A DNA stretch of 64,000 nt from Mnemiopsis leidyi (Eukaryota; Ctenophora; Tentaculata; Lobata; Bolinopsidae): contig JH154390.1 of the NCBI GenBank assembly GCA_000226015.1, positions 264,837 through 328,836 on the forward strand. The letters run 5' to 3'. Position numbers and translations under genes: made by a program. Positions 41,801 to 51,381 of this stretch are shown here, one piece after another (positions within the stretch are counted from its first letter, which is position 1; each line of letters begins with the position of its first letter). The notes beneath the pieces were generated by a model that saw only the letters and a program-made list of their open reading frames with translations, did not search any database and had not been told where the DNA came from.

Positions 41801-44800
41801 CAGCCTGTAGTCAGGTACTCCAGCCTGTAGTCATATACTCCAGCCTGTAGTCAGGTACTCCAGCCTGTAGTCGGATACTCCAGCCTGTAGTCAGATACTC
41901 CAGCCTGTAGTCAGGTACTCTCCAGCCTGTAGTCAGATACTCCAGCCTGTAGTCAGATACTCTGGTCTGTGATCAGGTACTGTTAATGACGATTCTCACT
42001 GCTCCAATACACCTCCTATGTAAGATATTCTAGAAACGTCTCCCCGCCTGATACTCTGTCAACACTGTCCGCTCCTAACTCGATTTAAATTCTCTATCTC
42101 ACGGCGCGGCCTGATTATCCGACATATCTTAGCAGATCAGACCTGCAATGAAACGTGGCAATACAATTTACAATAACAGACGTGTTGATGCTAGCAGGGA
42201 GGAATCTCAGTTATTTTTGCTGCTGTTACTTTGTGTTTCGCGAAGGTTGTTCTGCTGCTACTGATACTATCTAGATCAATATGCCCCATTACGAACTTTC
42301 TATAAGTATTCGTACAGGCAAACCTAGAATACGCAGGTACCTAGTACAGTGTACTTCAGTTATTTTCCGAATTTTAGTCCTCCTGTCAGAAGCGGACCAC
42401 GCCAGAAACCTTAGTCTATTCTCGTTGGGACTTTACAACTTCACCTGCCATTTATTTTTAGACTCCTCTAGCCACCAGTCTACTAGTACAGAATATGCTG
42501 ATATGCTTACTCTTTCTAAGGAAGATTGAACAGTTGTTGGGAGAATTTACTTATTTAAAATAACAGTTTTACAAACTAATTTAATTTCAGTTTTACGTCC
42601 GGGTACGGAAGTGCAGACAGTCTGAACAGCGCCGGTACCGGAGTGTACGAGAACGTGGGTAAACATCACAGTAACAGAAACAGTTCCGAGTATGAGGATT
42701 ATGTGAACATGGGACATGTCCCTCCAGCAGTTCCTCAGAGACAGGCTAACGAGATGGTCAGTAGGAGCTTAGTTTTCTGTATGTTAGTTAGTTTGTTAGT
42801 TAGTTTGTTTGTTTGTTAGTTAGTTTGTTTGTTTGTTTGTTTGTTTGTTTGTTTGTTTGTTTGTTTGTTTGTTTGTTTGTTTGTTTGTTTGTTTTTTGTT
42901 TGTTTGTTTATACCAGCTAAATTTTTGTGTTTTATTTAAAAGATGATGACAGACGAACCTTCATCCTAGTAAAGTTTTGTCCTCCCCAGGTCGAAGAGTG
43001 GGTAGACAAAGTCCAGCAAGTAGACCCCGAGTACGACGAAACTGACTCCGCACATCCGCCAGACCTGCCAGAAAAACCACGTGATCTTAGTTCTAGAAGT
43101 GACACAGGAAGTAAGCTTACTATTCGGGAAATGGCCGCTAATATGGTGGAGGATGATGATGAGGATTACGCTGAGTTGCCACCCATGCTCGAACGACGAC
43201 AATCTAGACCCCAGCCAGTCGTTCAACCTCCAGAAGTGGAAGAAAAGAAATCCAACCTTCCCCCTGCCAGTGCTAAGTTTTCTAATGAGTCTTCTGGATC
43301 TGGTGGGTTTGACACCACCGACATTTCTCCTTCCGCCGAACATTTGGACTTGATATCAGACAAGGAGTTTGAGAAATTGGAACGTGAAGTGCTAGAAAAT
43401 GCGACATCTACTGAAGATCCATCATCTAAAGTTAGCAGCAGCAATGACCTGTTGATAAACCAACCCATGGACTTCCCCTTCGATGACCTCCTAGACCAAC
43501 TAGAAGAGTTGGATGAACCTAAGAACGTCAGCAGACTCCTGGGAGATACCCATCTCAGTGATCTTCCCACCGATATCCCTACCCCCGTCTCAGAGCCTGA
43601 ATCACATCCCTCTCACTCTAGCTACGACTTCGTCTCTCAGGATGTGTCTCCCGACGAACCTCTTCAGCATATCAGCGAGAAGGAAATTCAAGATGCTTCT
43701 GAAAATGTTCCCTCAGAAGATAGGAGCAGACCTCCTCCCACTTCCACCTCCCCTTCTTCAGCTTCCTCATCTACAGAATCTTCCTCGTCACAACGTGACG
43801 ATTCAGACAAAGTCCCGGAAACATTAAATGAAACTCCAAAACCGGTGCATTCAAACGTTTCCAGACTTTCAAGTCTAGATAAGCTGGAGACCTGGGATAG
43901 TGGGATGGAAGAATCACTCCTGAGGACAAAGAAGATCTTGAAAGAAGCCACTGAAGAACATGAACAGAGAATGTTTCCGGATCAGCTATTGCTCAAATTA
44001 GGTAATTTATCAGTGAATGATAATCTTTTAGCTCTCCTCGATTTAACATTTAATTTAGAACATAGATATAAAAATTTCAACGCAAGTTGAGTAATGAAAC
44101 TTCTACAGGAAGTTTGGAAGATGACAGTCTGGGTTACAACGACCTGTCCTCGACCGACCTGCCCAGCCCCCAAACCTCAAGTATAGAGAGTTGCGAAAGT
44201 CCACAATCCGACAACCAACCTGCAGCTCCTGCCCCCAGACCCAAGATCGCTAAACCAGTCAGCAAGTTGGCCAGACCCTCCGGTCTTGCTGCTCCCAGCA
44301 AACTAGCAACACCGAGTCCTAGATCTTCTAGGTCACCTAGCACCGGCACTTTGAAGAAGTGTACTGCGTCTAGGTCCAGTGGTAAGTCGTGCAGAATAAA
44401 TTCTTCCTTTTTGTTATTTACTTGCTCTTTTTTTCTTTTACATGCACAAATTAAAATATGTTAATAAATTCATAGTAAAAACTTTCACATCATTGTCATT
44501 TAAAAAATAAAAGGGAGGGGTGTTATTAAATTCCCCTTGACAATTTTATCAGTAATCTTCATCAGCAGTCCTCAAACTATTTTCACAACATTTTTCATTC
44601 CAGATAACGTGTCTGGGCTGCCCAAAAGTAGACCTACATCAACAGAGGGCAGATCCTCCAAGATCCAGTCTCCTTACGGCACTTTACCGAGAAACAGGAA
44701 CAAGAACAAGCCCAAACAGACGAAACTGAGTCGATCTCGACAAAACAGCGGTGAGGGTGGTATCCCGGGTCCTAAAGCTAGTCCCAGCAACACTTCGGTC

Positions 44801-45649
44801 ATCAGCAGTCCCAGCAGTGGACTCCGTAAAGCCACCTCCAGAGACTCTTCCTCTGGCCTCGTTGCTCCCAAGAAAACCACCACTCTTCCTCGACCTTCCA
44901 GGAGTCTTGCCCGACCTACCTCTGGTAGTGGTCTCCAAAAACCGGCAGGTTTGAAAGTTCCAGCCGGGCGGGAAACAGTCAGATCGAGATCCTCCTCACG
45001 GGAGTCGGTAGCTTCTTCAGGAGATCGTGAGGTGCTGAGACGGGACTCTACTGATTCAGCTACTACTAGGTCTTCTCTGAGTAGGAACAACCCTACTGAG
45101 CGCTCAATGAGGCGGAGACTTTTGTCAAATGAAACGAGTAAGACGCTCAATGGAAAACGAAGGTTGTCTGCCGGCACGAAGAAAGTAAATCCGGAAGTTC
45201 TGCGGTCGCCTAGCTACCAGAACGCAGTGTCAGGAAGTGAAGAACCTTCAGTCCCGAAAAGAAGTACAAGTCTTCGTCCTTCAGGAACGTCCTCCCTGCC
45301 CGGCTCCAACTCCTCCTCTCCCACCCCCCGTGTGCCTGTAAAGTCCCGGGGCAGCACCCTCCCTACCCCCTCCTCCGTCAGATCTCCTTCCAGGTCCTCC
45401 ACACAATCTCCTTCTGGCTCTGTTTCTAAACTCAGAACTGTTTCCACTTCGTCCAGATCATCCGAAAATAGACTTTCCAGAGGAATGGACGAAAACTCTG
45501 AGACGCCTAAATCAATTCTAAAACAGCCCAAGTCTGACAGCAAGGTCCCAAAATCTGGGCTTCCAGCACCAAAATCTGGGCTCAAAGCCCCATCCTCGAG
45601 CGGACTGAGAAAGCCGAGTGCCGGAGGTATTCCTAGACCTTCAAGGTGA
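5650..45649 (+). CDS. Five-PH-domain signalling scaffold (split gene, 19 exons, 2097 aa)
   Basis: Chained exons: 5650-5813, 8112-8157, 8268-10337, 10835-10891, 13002-13093, 14309-14375, 18577-18640, 18836-19008, 35560-35596, 36909-37064, 39326-39456, 39709-39826, 40323-40471, 40627-40890, 41089-41297, 42591-42756, 42990-44001, 44109-44381, 44604-45649. Every junction is GT-AG and every phase matches; the sum is 6294 nt. The predicted product has PH1 (about aa 91-184), PH2 (276-380), a Pro/Ser-rich linker, PH3 (845-970), PH4 (1005-1102), PH5 (1125-1220), tyrosine motifs YENV and YVNM (about 1285-1305), an acidic Ser-rich stretch and a basic Ser/Pro tail. No catalytic domain is visible, so I infer a membrane-recruited adaptor comparable in logic to AFAP, GAB or IRS proteins; no orthologue is recognised. 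An AATAAA lies at 45705-45710. The gene hosts a nested antisense gene in intron 19009-35559. Confidence 0.8.
5814..8111 (+). other. Intron, no further gene seen
   Basis: Intron between the 5650 exon and the 8112 exon. Several short open frames occur but none has coding-like composition together with matching splice sites. The start repeats a CTAGGTAAG-like donor sequence about 45 nt downstream (near 5857). Confidence 0.5.
8112..8157 (+). CDS. PH scaffold, short exon before PH1
   Basis: A 46-nt exon with acceptor TTTTCAG and donor GTAAGT. It encodes NKQKMSDISERDQLM after completing a codon from the upstream exon. The internal ATG at 8125 could serve as a start for a shorter isoform. It joins the next exon in phase 0. 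Confidence 0.7.
8268..10337 (+). CDS. PH scaffold, large exon with PH1, PH2 and proline-rich linker
   Basis: A single 690-codon open exon. PH1 starts at PLYGFLMRKT and has the beta-strand pattern with WIQRWCV and a closing helix SRDHWVQGL. PH2 starts near TVVLSGTLKK, has DFRHYVV and a weaker helix ending VWEQELKAI. The pairing resembles the AFAP family, though the middle is different. Downstream are a Pro-rich block (about 9595-9790: repeated PPP and PxxP strings, possible SH3 ligands), Ser/Arg/Tyr-rich text and many potential phosphosites. The exon can be spliced at GAGAG|GTGAGC or read through to a TGA at 10359-10361 followed by AATAAA at 10498-10503, giving a short two-PH isoform. Confidence 0.85.
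10835..10891 (+). CDS. PH scaffold, 57-nt linker exon
   Basis: Acceptor TCTCCCAG and donor GTGAGT flank 19 codons beginning DLDCGQPF and ending DPTK, phase 0 on both sides. It follows the large exon in frame and joins the exon at 13002 in frame. Confidence 0.6.
12212..12264 (+). CDS. Internal alternative start exon (MFKKWKRINDAVAFMRM)
   Basis: A pyrimidine-rich acceptor (GATTTTCTCAG) precedes TT-ATG; the frame from the ATG at 12214 runs 17 codons to a GTGAGT donor in phase 0. The peptide is strongly basic and amphipathic. Spliced from the 10891 exon it would be out of frame unless the AG at 12217-12219 is used, but spliced on to 13002 it is in frame. I therefore infer an alternative N-terminus that would produce a three-PH isoform lacking PH1 and PH2. 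Confidence 0.5.
13002..13093 (+). CDS. PH scaffold exon FMHPTNNKEYPNFK...
   Basis: A 92-nt open exon with acceptor AATCAG and donor GTATAA, phase 0 in and phase 2 out. It encodes a basic, aromatic peptide including HLFKERSRTNKFFTA. Both upstream possibilities (10891 and 12264) enter it in frame, and it joins the 14309 exon with a single completing base. Confidence 0.6.
14309..14375 (+). CDS. PH scaffold exon with basic GRRRR segment
   Basis: A 67-nt exon with acceptor GTTTCAG and donor GTAAGT, phase 2 in and phase 0 out. The peptide includes TMIGRRRRTVHITTNVAQYF. The GRRRR run could act in nuclear import or acidic-lipid binding; that is inference. It also carries an ATG that could start a further isoform. 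Confidence 0.6.
14376..18576 (+). other. Intron with an assembly gap near its end
   Basis: No coding signal stands out. The last 270 bases hold the gap at 18470-18479 and the left copy of the duplicated exon region. The rest is AT-rich with occasional CT-rich runs. Confidence 0.5.
18304..18643. repeat. Duplicate sequence on both sides of an N-gap
   Basis: The blocks 18304-18469 and 18480-18643 are near-identical and flank ten Ns. They differ by a few small indels and substitutions in the intron part, and by one A inside the exon (GATGACAGCC against GATGACAAGCC). This looks like unmerged overlapping contig ends or two haplotypes rather than a biological duplication. Confidence 0.8.
18577..19008 (+). 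CDS. PH scaffold, first part of PH3 (two exons)
   Basis: Exons 18577-18640 (64 nt) and 18836-19008 (173 nt). Together they read EGHLEVKETHHWVTRWVSVRG, the classic first two PH strands with a conserved W..RW, followed by VVRIKA and a strand ending WAILLSKPG. The 18577 exon is duplicated on the other side of the N-gap, where one base is missing; only this right-hand copy keeps the PH frame and the correct phase for the next exon. Confidence 0.8.
19135..19206 (+). repeat. Family A short dispersed repeat, single copy
   Basis: Carries TGTCTGACTTTGTCCGACCC, then a short AT-rich centre with AATAAAATG and the GGGAGGGTGCGCGCTG block. The same unit recurs in both orientations around 47730 and 51470-52460, so it is a dispersed, probably non-autonomous element. 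Confidence 0.7.
19555..19618 (+). repeat. Short tandem repeat built on TATCTAAG
   Basis: Two TGTAGCTTCTATCTAAG units are followed by shorter TATCTAAGTATTATC units. Confidence 0.75.
20880..21060. promoter_or_regulatory. Candidate promoter-like cluster in an intron
   Basis: A locally GC-richer patch with CCCACGTGCG, ACACGTGA, a half CRE (TGACGTCG) and two inverted CCAAT boxes (CTGATTGGAC, TTGATTGGTC). It could drive a short isoform of the host gene or be chance clustering. No matching first exon was found. Confidence 0.2.
22042..22743 (+). mobile_element. Inverted-repeat element made of CGGACAAATGTCCG palindromes
   Basis: Both ends carry runs of the palindrome CGGACAAATGTCCG and variants (left 22049-22152, right 22638-22740). 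The 10-mer CGAAATTTAA directly abuts both ends (22032-22041 and 22744-22753), as expected of a target-site duplication or of TTAA-type insertion. Inside, around 22160-22590, are short coding-like pieces in different frames, including LEDLNIPADYILAHSGEDLM, which resembles text seen in transposon proteins. It looks like a decayed or non-autonomous DNA transposon; the superfamily is not certain. Confidence 0.6.
24600..25330 (-). mobile_element. Decayed LINE, 3' end of the reverse-transcriptase ORF
   Basis: On the minus strand the sequence reads in order: IDLLYGAVTKSQISKLEGLQ, then a stop, then RAIKWILYEEYMSYSPS; further on FLFKIVRQHIPVTLPSYL; then SHTKWNRIPLAIREIESISG and FKSKLSPYMWDKILP. This order matches the well-known C-terminal region of LINE ORF2 (LLYG, QRRA, W-N-LP-IR, LW). 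Stops and frame breaks show it is dead. About the last 280 bases would be 3' UTR. The clade (CR1 or Jockey-like) is not certain. Confidence 0.7.
25372..25530 (-). repeat. 39-bp tandem repeat, four units
   Basis: Four head-to-tail copies of a unit containing CAAATTCTCCTAGTCATGCC. On the minus strand it happens to stay open and would read GMTRRICYFVQKL repeatedly, but nothing suggests translation. It lies just upstream (minus sense) of the LINE fragment. Confidence 0.9.
26117..30235 (-). CDS. NERD nuclease-like plus SF1 helicase gene, nested antisense in an intron
   Basis: Exon 30139-30235 (possible start ATG at 30155-30157) joins exon 28490 in phase 1, giving MEILTDGEPLSDHYNSAKEE. The N-terminal part ends with EGETDFLVIG..FATFEVKNP, the D...E-x-K core of NERD nuclease-related domains, preceded by a Cys/His cluster (HPGHDCSSSKC...HRCHDRD). 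The helicase part has Walker A GPAGTGKT, Walker B ALILIDDIQ, a motif IV-like LESNIRNS and motif VI-like YLAVSRARLY, as in UvrD/Rep and schlafen-type SF1 proteins. The two halves are in different frames that overlap at about 28015-28054, so there is one apparent frameshift: a sequencing error in an A-run or a damaged gene. AATAAA (minus) lies at 26090-26095. Confidence 0.75.
26130..26440 (-). repeat. Tandem duplication in the helicase C-terminus
   Basis: The C-terminal tail contains two similar units: STSEDMNSTRAGIKRIRLED and STSEDINSARAGIKRMR, each preceded by a QSSCT-type segment. At DNA level the shared stretch is visible near 26180-26230 and 26285-26335. The unit is rich in Ser, Arg and acidic residues, and is probably disordered. 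Confidence 0.75.
29801..29858. repeat. Cluster of GC-rich hairpins
   Basis: Three perfect inverted repeats sit side by side in an AT-rich intron: CCAGAC/GTCTGG (29801-29817), CCGGCT/AGCCGG (29825-29842) and CCGGGG/CCCCGG (29839-29856). The second and third overlap and so are mutually exclusive, and a longer GGCCGG/CCGGCC pairing (29823-29858) encloses both. The flanking 29750-29900 may be a SINE-like element; I cannot assign it. Confidence 0.5.
30948..32553. mobile_element. hAT-like non-autonomous DNA transposon
   Basis: The left end CAGGGATCGACCGGGATC and the reverse complement of the right end CAAGGATCGGCCGGGATC match at 16 of 18 bases. The 8-bp sequence AGTACATA flanks both ends (30940-30947 and 32554-32561). 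An 8-bp target duplication with a CAGGG terminus is typical of hAT elements. No transposase is visible inside. The true length is slightly uncertain because the gap at 31968-31978 and its duplicated flanks lie within. Confidence 0.8.
31880..32066. repeat. Exact 88-bp duplicate flanking an N-gap
   Basis: Bases 31880-31967 and 31979-32066 are identical and separated by 11 Ns. The pattern is that of overlapping contig ends left unmerged. A poly-C run (about 31837-31860) just upstream may have caused the break. Confidence 0.85.
32562..35559 (+). other. Intron remainder, no supported gene
   Basis: AT-rich with scattered short open frames and no exon that fits the phase of the host gene. It ends in a 40-bp tandem repeat (35106-35303) shortly before the microexon. 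Confidence 0.5.
35106..35303 (+). repeat. 40-bp tandem repeat, about five units
   Basis: Unit contains GGTCAAACTTAGCAGC followed by TTAGCTTCGTTAATCCCGTG, with the first and last copies degenerate. Confidence 0.9.
35560..35596 (+). CDS. 37-nt microexon inside PH3
   Basis: The acceptor TTTCCTCAG and donor GTAAGT are both near consensus. The 37 nt enter in phase 0 and leave in phase 1, exactly what is needed to join 19008 to 36909, which are otherwise out of frame. It adds LDCVQFIVANTF plus one base. It sits alone between a 16.5-kb and a 1.3-kb intron. Confidence 0.6.
36292..36385 (+). repeat. 32-bp tandem repeat, three units
   Basis: Three copies of a unit beginning CACGCCTAGACCTCATGTTG and ending in GTAGCTTAGTTAG; the last is shortened. 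Confidence 0.9.
36909..37064 (+). CDS. PH scaffold, C-terminal half of PH3
   Basis: Acceptor TTGCTTTAG, donor GTGAGT, phase 1 to phase 1. The peptide has the last PH strands (PPVMVTRLQDEKMMFAAHT) and the C-terminal helix with invariant tryptophan (SRDKWIFSL). It ends in a Cys/Ser-rich turn before PH4. Confidence 0.8.
37065..39325 (+). other. Intron between PH3 and PH4, nothing recognised
   Basis: No open frame here combines good splice sites with the phase-1 requirement, and no repeat family from elsewhere in the window is seen. Confidence 0.5.
39326..40471 (+). CDS. PH scaffold, PH4 (three exons)
   Basis: Exons 39326-39456, 39709-39826 and 40323-40471 join in phases 1, 0, 1 and 0. PH4 starts at AEFKGYLREKTHMFQ, continues WTRRYCFVTKHSLYITL, and closes with LLLAAESQEEYDTWLLAL, where the tryptophan of the terminal helix is plain. 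This is the most canonical PH domain of the gene. Confidence 0.85.
40627..41297 (+). CDS. PH scaffold, PH5-like domain (two exons)
   Basis: Exons 40627-40890 and 41089-41297, phase 0 in and phase 2 out. After a Pro-rich lead, KGLLFRLVDGNWICSWCARH is followed by strand-like text and a helix-like ITDFERWCASF. The fold is probably PH but the match is weaker than PH4; a divergent PTB-like fold is the alternative. A Ser/Thr-rich linker follows. Confidence 0.65.
41720..41985 (+). repeat. 20-bp minisatellite, about 13 units
   Basis: Head-to-tail units of GTAGTCAGGTACTCCAGCCT with variants (TTCAG for CTCCAG, AGATAC for AGGTAC). Units abut with no spacers, so it is a minisatellite, within the intron after PH5. 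Confidence 0.95.
42591..42756 (+). CDS. PH scaffold, tyrosine docking exon (YENV, YVNM)
   Basis: A 166-nt exon with acceptor TTTCAG and donor GTCAGT. It encodes GTGVYENVGK and EYEDYVNMGHVPP. From known SH2 preferences, Y-x-N suits GRB2 and Y-x-x-M suits the p85 subunit of PI3-kinase; YVNM satisfies both. The use of these sites here is inferred. The 3' intron is filled by a (GTTT)n repeat. Confidence 0.75.
42783..42912 (+). repeat. (GTTT)n microsatellite with GTTAGTTA interruptions
   Basis: More than 25 GTTT units in the short intron 42757-42989. Length is likely variable. Confidence 0.95.
42990..45649 (+). CDS. PH scaffold, acidic Ser-rich region and basic Ser/Pro tail (three exons)
   Basis: Exons 42990-44001, 44109-44381 and 44604-45649. 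The first encodes an acidic, probably disordered stretch including DDEDYAELPPM and a run of short leucine/acid motifs. The last two are rich in Ser, Pro, Lys and Arg with repeated APKSGL and SGLRKPS units and several SGLP or SSLP motifs in basic context. Such S-x-I/L-P motifs in basic Ser/Pro tails are known EB1-binding signals, so microtubule plus-end binding is possible but inferred. The stop is the TGA at 45647-45649. Confidence 0.85.
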
Positions 45650-47028
45650 TCTTCTGCGGTTCAAATAATCTGATTTTTAACGCGGATTTAATTTTTGGTT
45701 GATTAATAAATTGGGAGTAGTAGAGAGGGTTGAGCCTCCTTCAGCTAGGTATCGAAAAGCCCTATGGTGCTAAATTCTTATCGTTTTTAACTATGTTTTC
45801 GACAGTTAAAGCTGTGAACAGAAAGCTGGTAGGCTTATTTGGTTAATTTATTGTTTGAATTGGCAGTTCAAAATGTTTGTTGTACACTGACTTGCGGGGA
45901 GTAGTAATGGTAATGTTATTATTGAGACGCTTTCGTGCATTTACAATTTATGGGCGACTCAGTGATGCTGCTACTGACTATATTTATGGAATTAACTGAG
46001 TCTAAGAGTAAAGTAAGAATAAAATTAAGAAGAAATAATAGAAATAATAGAATGTATCAATACTGCATCTGTGTTTTCCATTTCCTAATTTTGTAAATGT
46101 TGCTAACAGACACTTTGGGATGATTTATACACTAAGTAACTATAAAATAATATAATTTGCTTATGGTTATAAAAATTTATTTAACACATAATTCAAAAAC
46201 TGCTTTGCCAATTTCTTGTAATTTGCATCACGCTTGGTTTGTTTTAAATGTATTCCTAAATTCCTATTTAAGAGATATTACCAACCTTATTGTTTTTAAT
46301 ATTATTTTCGCCTGGTCATATCATAATTATTTATCATAATCAAGACAATTGAAGATCCAGCTTTAAGTTTAAAGAGTCATCTTTATCACGAAGTTTTTCT
46401 CTGATGTTTAAGTAATCGTGATTCGTGGCGAAAAATGTCAATTATCATTGTTTAATTCGTATATTGCAAAAGTTTCCTGAAGCTGAAGAGTAGTTATAAA
46501 TTCAAATTGTGTTAATTTTATTCTTGAAAGAATTTGTTCATTGTTGATATTTGTTTATTTTTGATACCATCTTTGATATTATGTCATCTCTTTCGTTAAA
46601 TATTTTGTTTAACGCCAAGTACCGAGTATTACTTGTGATAGTCTTAAGTTTTATATGAGTTAACATATTTTTATTAGATCTAGCGGTAGCTCCTAATTCT
46701 ATTTCTAGTCCTTTTAGTTTCATGCTTCCACTGCCATATTATTTTGTTTCAGCTCCGGTTCACCATATCTTTAGTTAAATGTTGGAATATAATGATGAAT
46801 CAGAATGAAAAACATCGACATGTTTTTTATAAATATTTTGCCTTACGTTGTGCACCATTTTCAAATTTGCCAAATTTCAAAATCAAAAATCTGCGGCAGC
46901 AGGTCTGAACTCTGAATTGCTAAAAGTAAAAGTTTGTCGCGGTGATACCCGACTCACGCAGCTATCGTTTCGTTAGAACGGTAGACGGATATCATCTCGT
47001 CAAGTAAAAGTAGACGTTGCCTTAAGCT
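45650..47028. other. 3' flank of the PH-scaffold gene, no gene
   Basis: AATAAA at 45705-45710 follows the stop codon. Beyond it the sequence is very AT-rich and has only short frames of low-complexity composition. Confidence 0.5.
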
Positions 47029-48115
47029 TAACGGGCGATGCGCGTCTAGAATTACTTTGAAATTCAAAATTTCTTCGAAATTCATCGCCATGCCAGAAAT
47101 GCGCGTGATGGCCGCGACAGTGTCCAGTGTCAGTAGGTTATCAACCTACAACCTACAAGTACAAGGCGTTGCCGCAAAGCAGCAGCCTCCGGGGCGCCGC
47201 GCGTCAGGCTATGACATATGAAAATATAACATGTTCATGTTCGTAAAGTTATAAACAATGAACATATGAAATGATTGACGTGAGTCAGGTGTCTGTCACC
47301 GCGACCAATGAAATGACACATAATGCATAAGAAATAGAGTTATAGTAGAAAAGAATTCAGAACCCTAGAAGTATTTGGTGTTTCTGAACCAGTTTAGCCT
47401 TGACGTTCAGCTTTAGCTGCGTGAGTCGGATATCACCGCGACAAGTTTAGCCTGAATTGCTAACCAACTTGAACTACCTGCGTGCTGGGCGTGGCTCAAA
47501 ATTCGGGTCATCTTGTGTCTTGAGACCATCTTGATCTGTTGCCATTACATGCAGGCTCTTAACTTAAAACTAAAAGGCACCAAGATCTTGTCGAGGTGTT
47601 ACCTTGACGAGATGATATCCGTCTAAAGTTCTAACAAAGCAGCAAACTGCGAGTCGGGTAACACCTTGACAAGGTGTTACACTTACCCGACTCGCAGCTT
47701 TGTTAGAAATAGAACAGTCGTTAGTTGGACAGCAGCGCGCACCCTCCCGTCATTTTATTCTCCGGGATCCTCTATTCGCTTCGAATGAGGGTCGGACAAA
47801 GTCAGACAAAACGTTAAACGGATATCATCTCATCAAGAGCAAGGTTGAGATACGGATGGGAAATTGATGGAACTCCAAAAATGTCATGTGTGCATGTGGC
47901 ACGAAAAACAGCCGGACCTTGCATTGGACTGTAAGTGTAATAATCTTATACTTATTTTAATTCGGACACTCCAACAGCCACATGTTACACAAGTGTAACG
48001 GCCAATTACAGGAGGCCGAATTTGTAGGTTGATAACCTACTGTCGCGGCCATCACGCGCTCTCACGCATTTCGAAGAAATTCTAGACGCGCATCTGGCAT
48101 CGCCCGTTGAGGCCG
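47029..48115. mobile_element. Inverted pair of family B repeats with internal family A copy
   Basis: The left arm (47029-47156) contains AACGGGCGATGCGCGTCTAG, GTGATGGCCGCGACAG and TAGGTTATCAACCTA. The right arm (48022-48115) is its inverted relative: TAGGTTGATAACCTACTGTC, GCGGCCATCACGCG and ATTCTAGACGCGCATC. Between them are an inverted family A unit (47729-47808) and short repeats with ACGGATATCATCTCGTCAAG (near 46985, 47600-47640 and 47818). It is either one foldback element or two nested insertions. No coding capacity seen. Confidence 0.6.
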
Positions 48116-48174
48116 AATGTACAATTATACATACTGATACACGCCAGTGACGGTTAAGGTAGTGTACCATTGAC

Positions 48175-48392
48175 CATACTTTTATCGCCCGAGACTTCGC
48201 TGCAATGGGCAGCTACTCATTTAACCCTCACGAGCATTTGGCTGAGTGGACCGTGGGGCTGCATAGATCCAACGAAATCCTTAGCTGAGCATCAACGATG
48301 CTCACCCCATGGCCAGTGCCGCAGTTGGGAATCGAACTGCTAACCTTTCGATTAGCAGGTAGACGATTTAACCGACTGCGCCACTGAGCTTG
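48175..48392 (-). mobile_element. tRNA-derived SINE
   Basis: On the minus strand the head GCTCAGTGGCGCAGTCGGTT carries a pol III A box (TGGCGCAGTCGG, 48372-48383), followed at normal tRNA spacing by a B box AGTTCGATTCCC (48327-48338). The anticodon arm does not pair cleanly and there is no proper acceptor stem, so this is a tRNA-like SINE head with a non-tRNA body to about 48175, not a functional tRNA gene. Confidence 0.65.
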
Positions 48393-48763
48393 GAGGATAT
48401 GCAATGTATAAATGAGACCAGAGGCATAACTCTGTTTAGGACACTATTGCCTTCTCCCTAAAAACTGGTGGAAAATTGGCGTATTATAATAAGAAAACAA
48501 GGTCAAATGTCATGAAAAATCACGTGAGGACAAGACTTAGATTTGCAATACTCAAAAACCGCGTCATCGCATTACGACTCGTAACGTCCGTCTGTAACTG
48601 TCCGTCTAACTGCCAACTGAAGGATTGGTTGCCTGGCTCTACGGCCGTGTACCGGCAACCTCTAGAGGCCAAGTTCAACGTGAACAATACCGACAGTGTC
48701 AGTATAGCAAAAACGATTGAAGTCTCCAGGCAAAATAATGGGAGAAGTCGATTTAGTGAATGG

Positions 48764-48838
48764 TCAAGCTGCCAGTGGCCAGAAATTCGTGAGAGCGCGT
48801 CATGGCCGCGACAGTAGGTTATTAACCTACAACTACCA
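48764..48838 (+). repeat. Family B repeat, partial copy
   Basis: Contains GAGAGCGCGTCATGGCCGCG followed by ACAGTAGGTTATTAACCTAC, matching the arms at 47029 and 48022. It lies about 150 bases beyond the tubulin stop codon, probably in its 3' region. Confidence 0.7.
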
Positions 48839-48987
48839 GAGAACAGAGTGAGTTTATCCATTTAAAATAGATATCGACAAAGTAAAACCCTTCCTCCGTA
48901 GAGGCTTATCAAGGTGGTAGTTTAGTTAAATTTACTGCATGAAAAGATCGATATCCAAATAGAATCAAATACAGAATGAAGTACAGT

Positions 48988-51093
<2,106 letters not shown>

Positions 51094-51381
51094 GTTTAAA
51101 GAGTTTTCGTTGTACTTGGGGTTACGTAACGAATTGTGTAAAAAGAGAAGTGAGCGTATTGAAAATTGCACGCGCAATGAGAGTCACTCCTTCATCAATA
51201 GGTTTTACGTTTTGATAATTTTCACACGTGCTAACGCGCGCGAGTAAAAAGCATATACGGAAATTTTGACTATTGACTATTTTGGCTTAATATCAAATAT
51301 GCAGCTTTGTGATTTAGATTATTATTTTCCCCTTATATTTGAGTTGATTGAGTTGATTGTGATGTTTGACTTTGTCCTTGT

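Noticed and set aside
41720-41985. CRISPR-like regular array
   Set aside because: Units are contiguous 20-mers without unique spacers in a eukaryotic intron; it is a minisatellite.
48320-48392. Functional tRNA gene on the minus strand
   Set aside because: A and B boxes are present but the acceptor and anticodon stems do not pair properly; called a SINE head.
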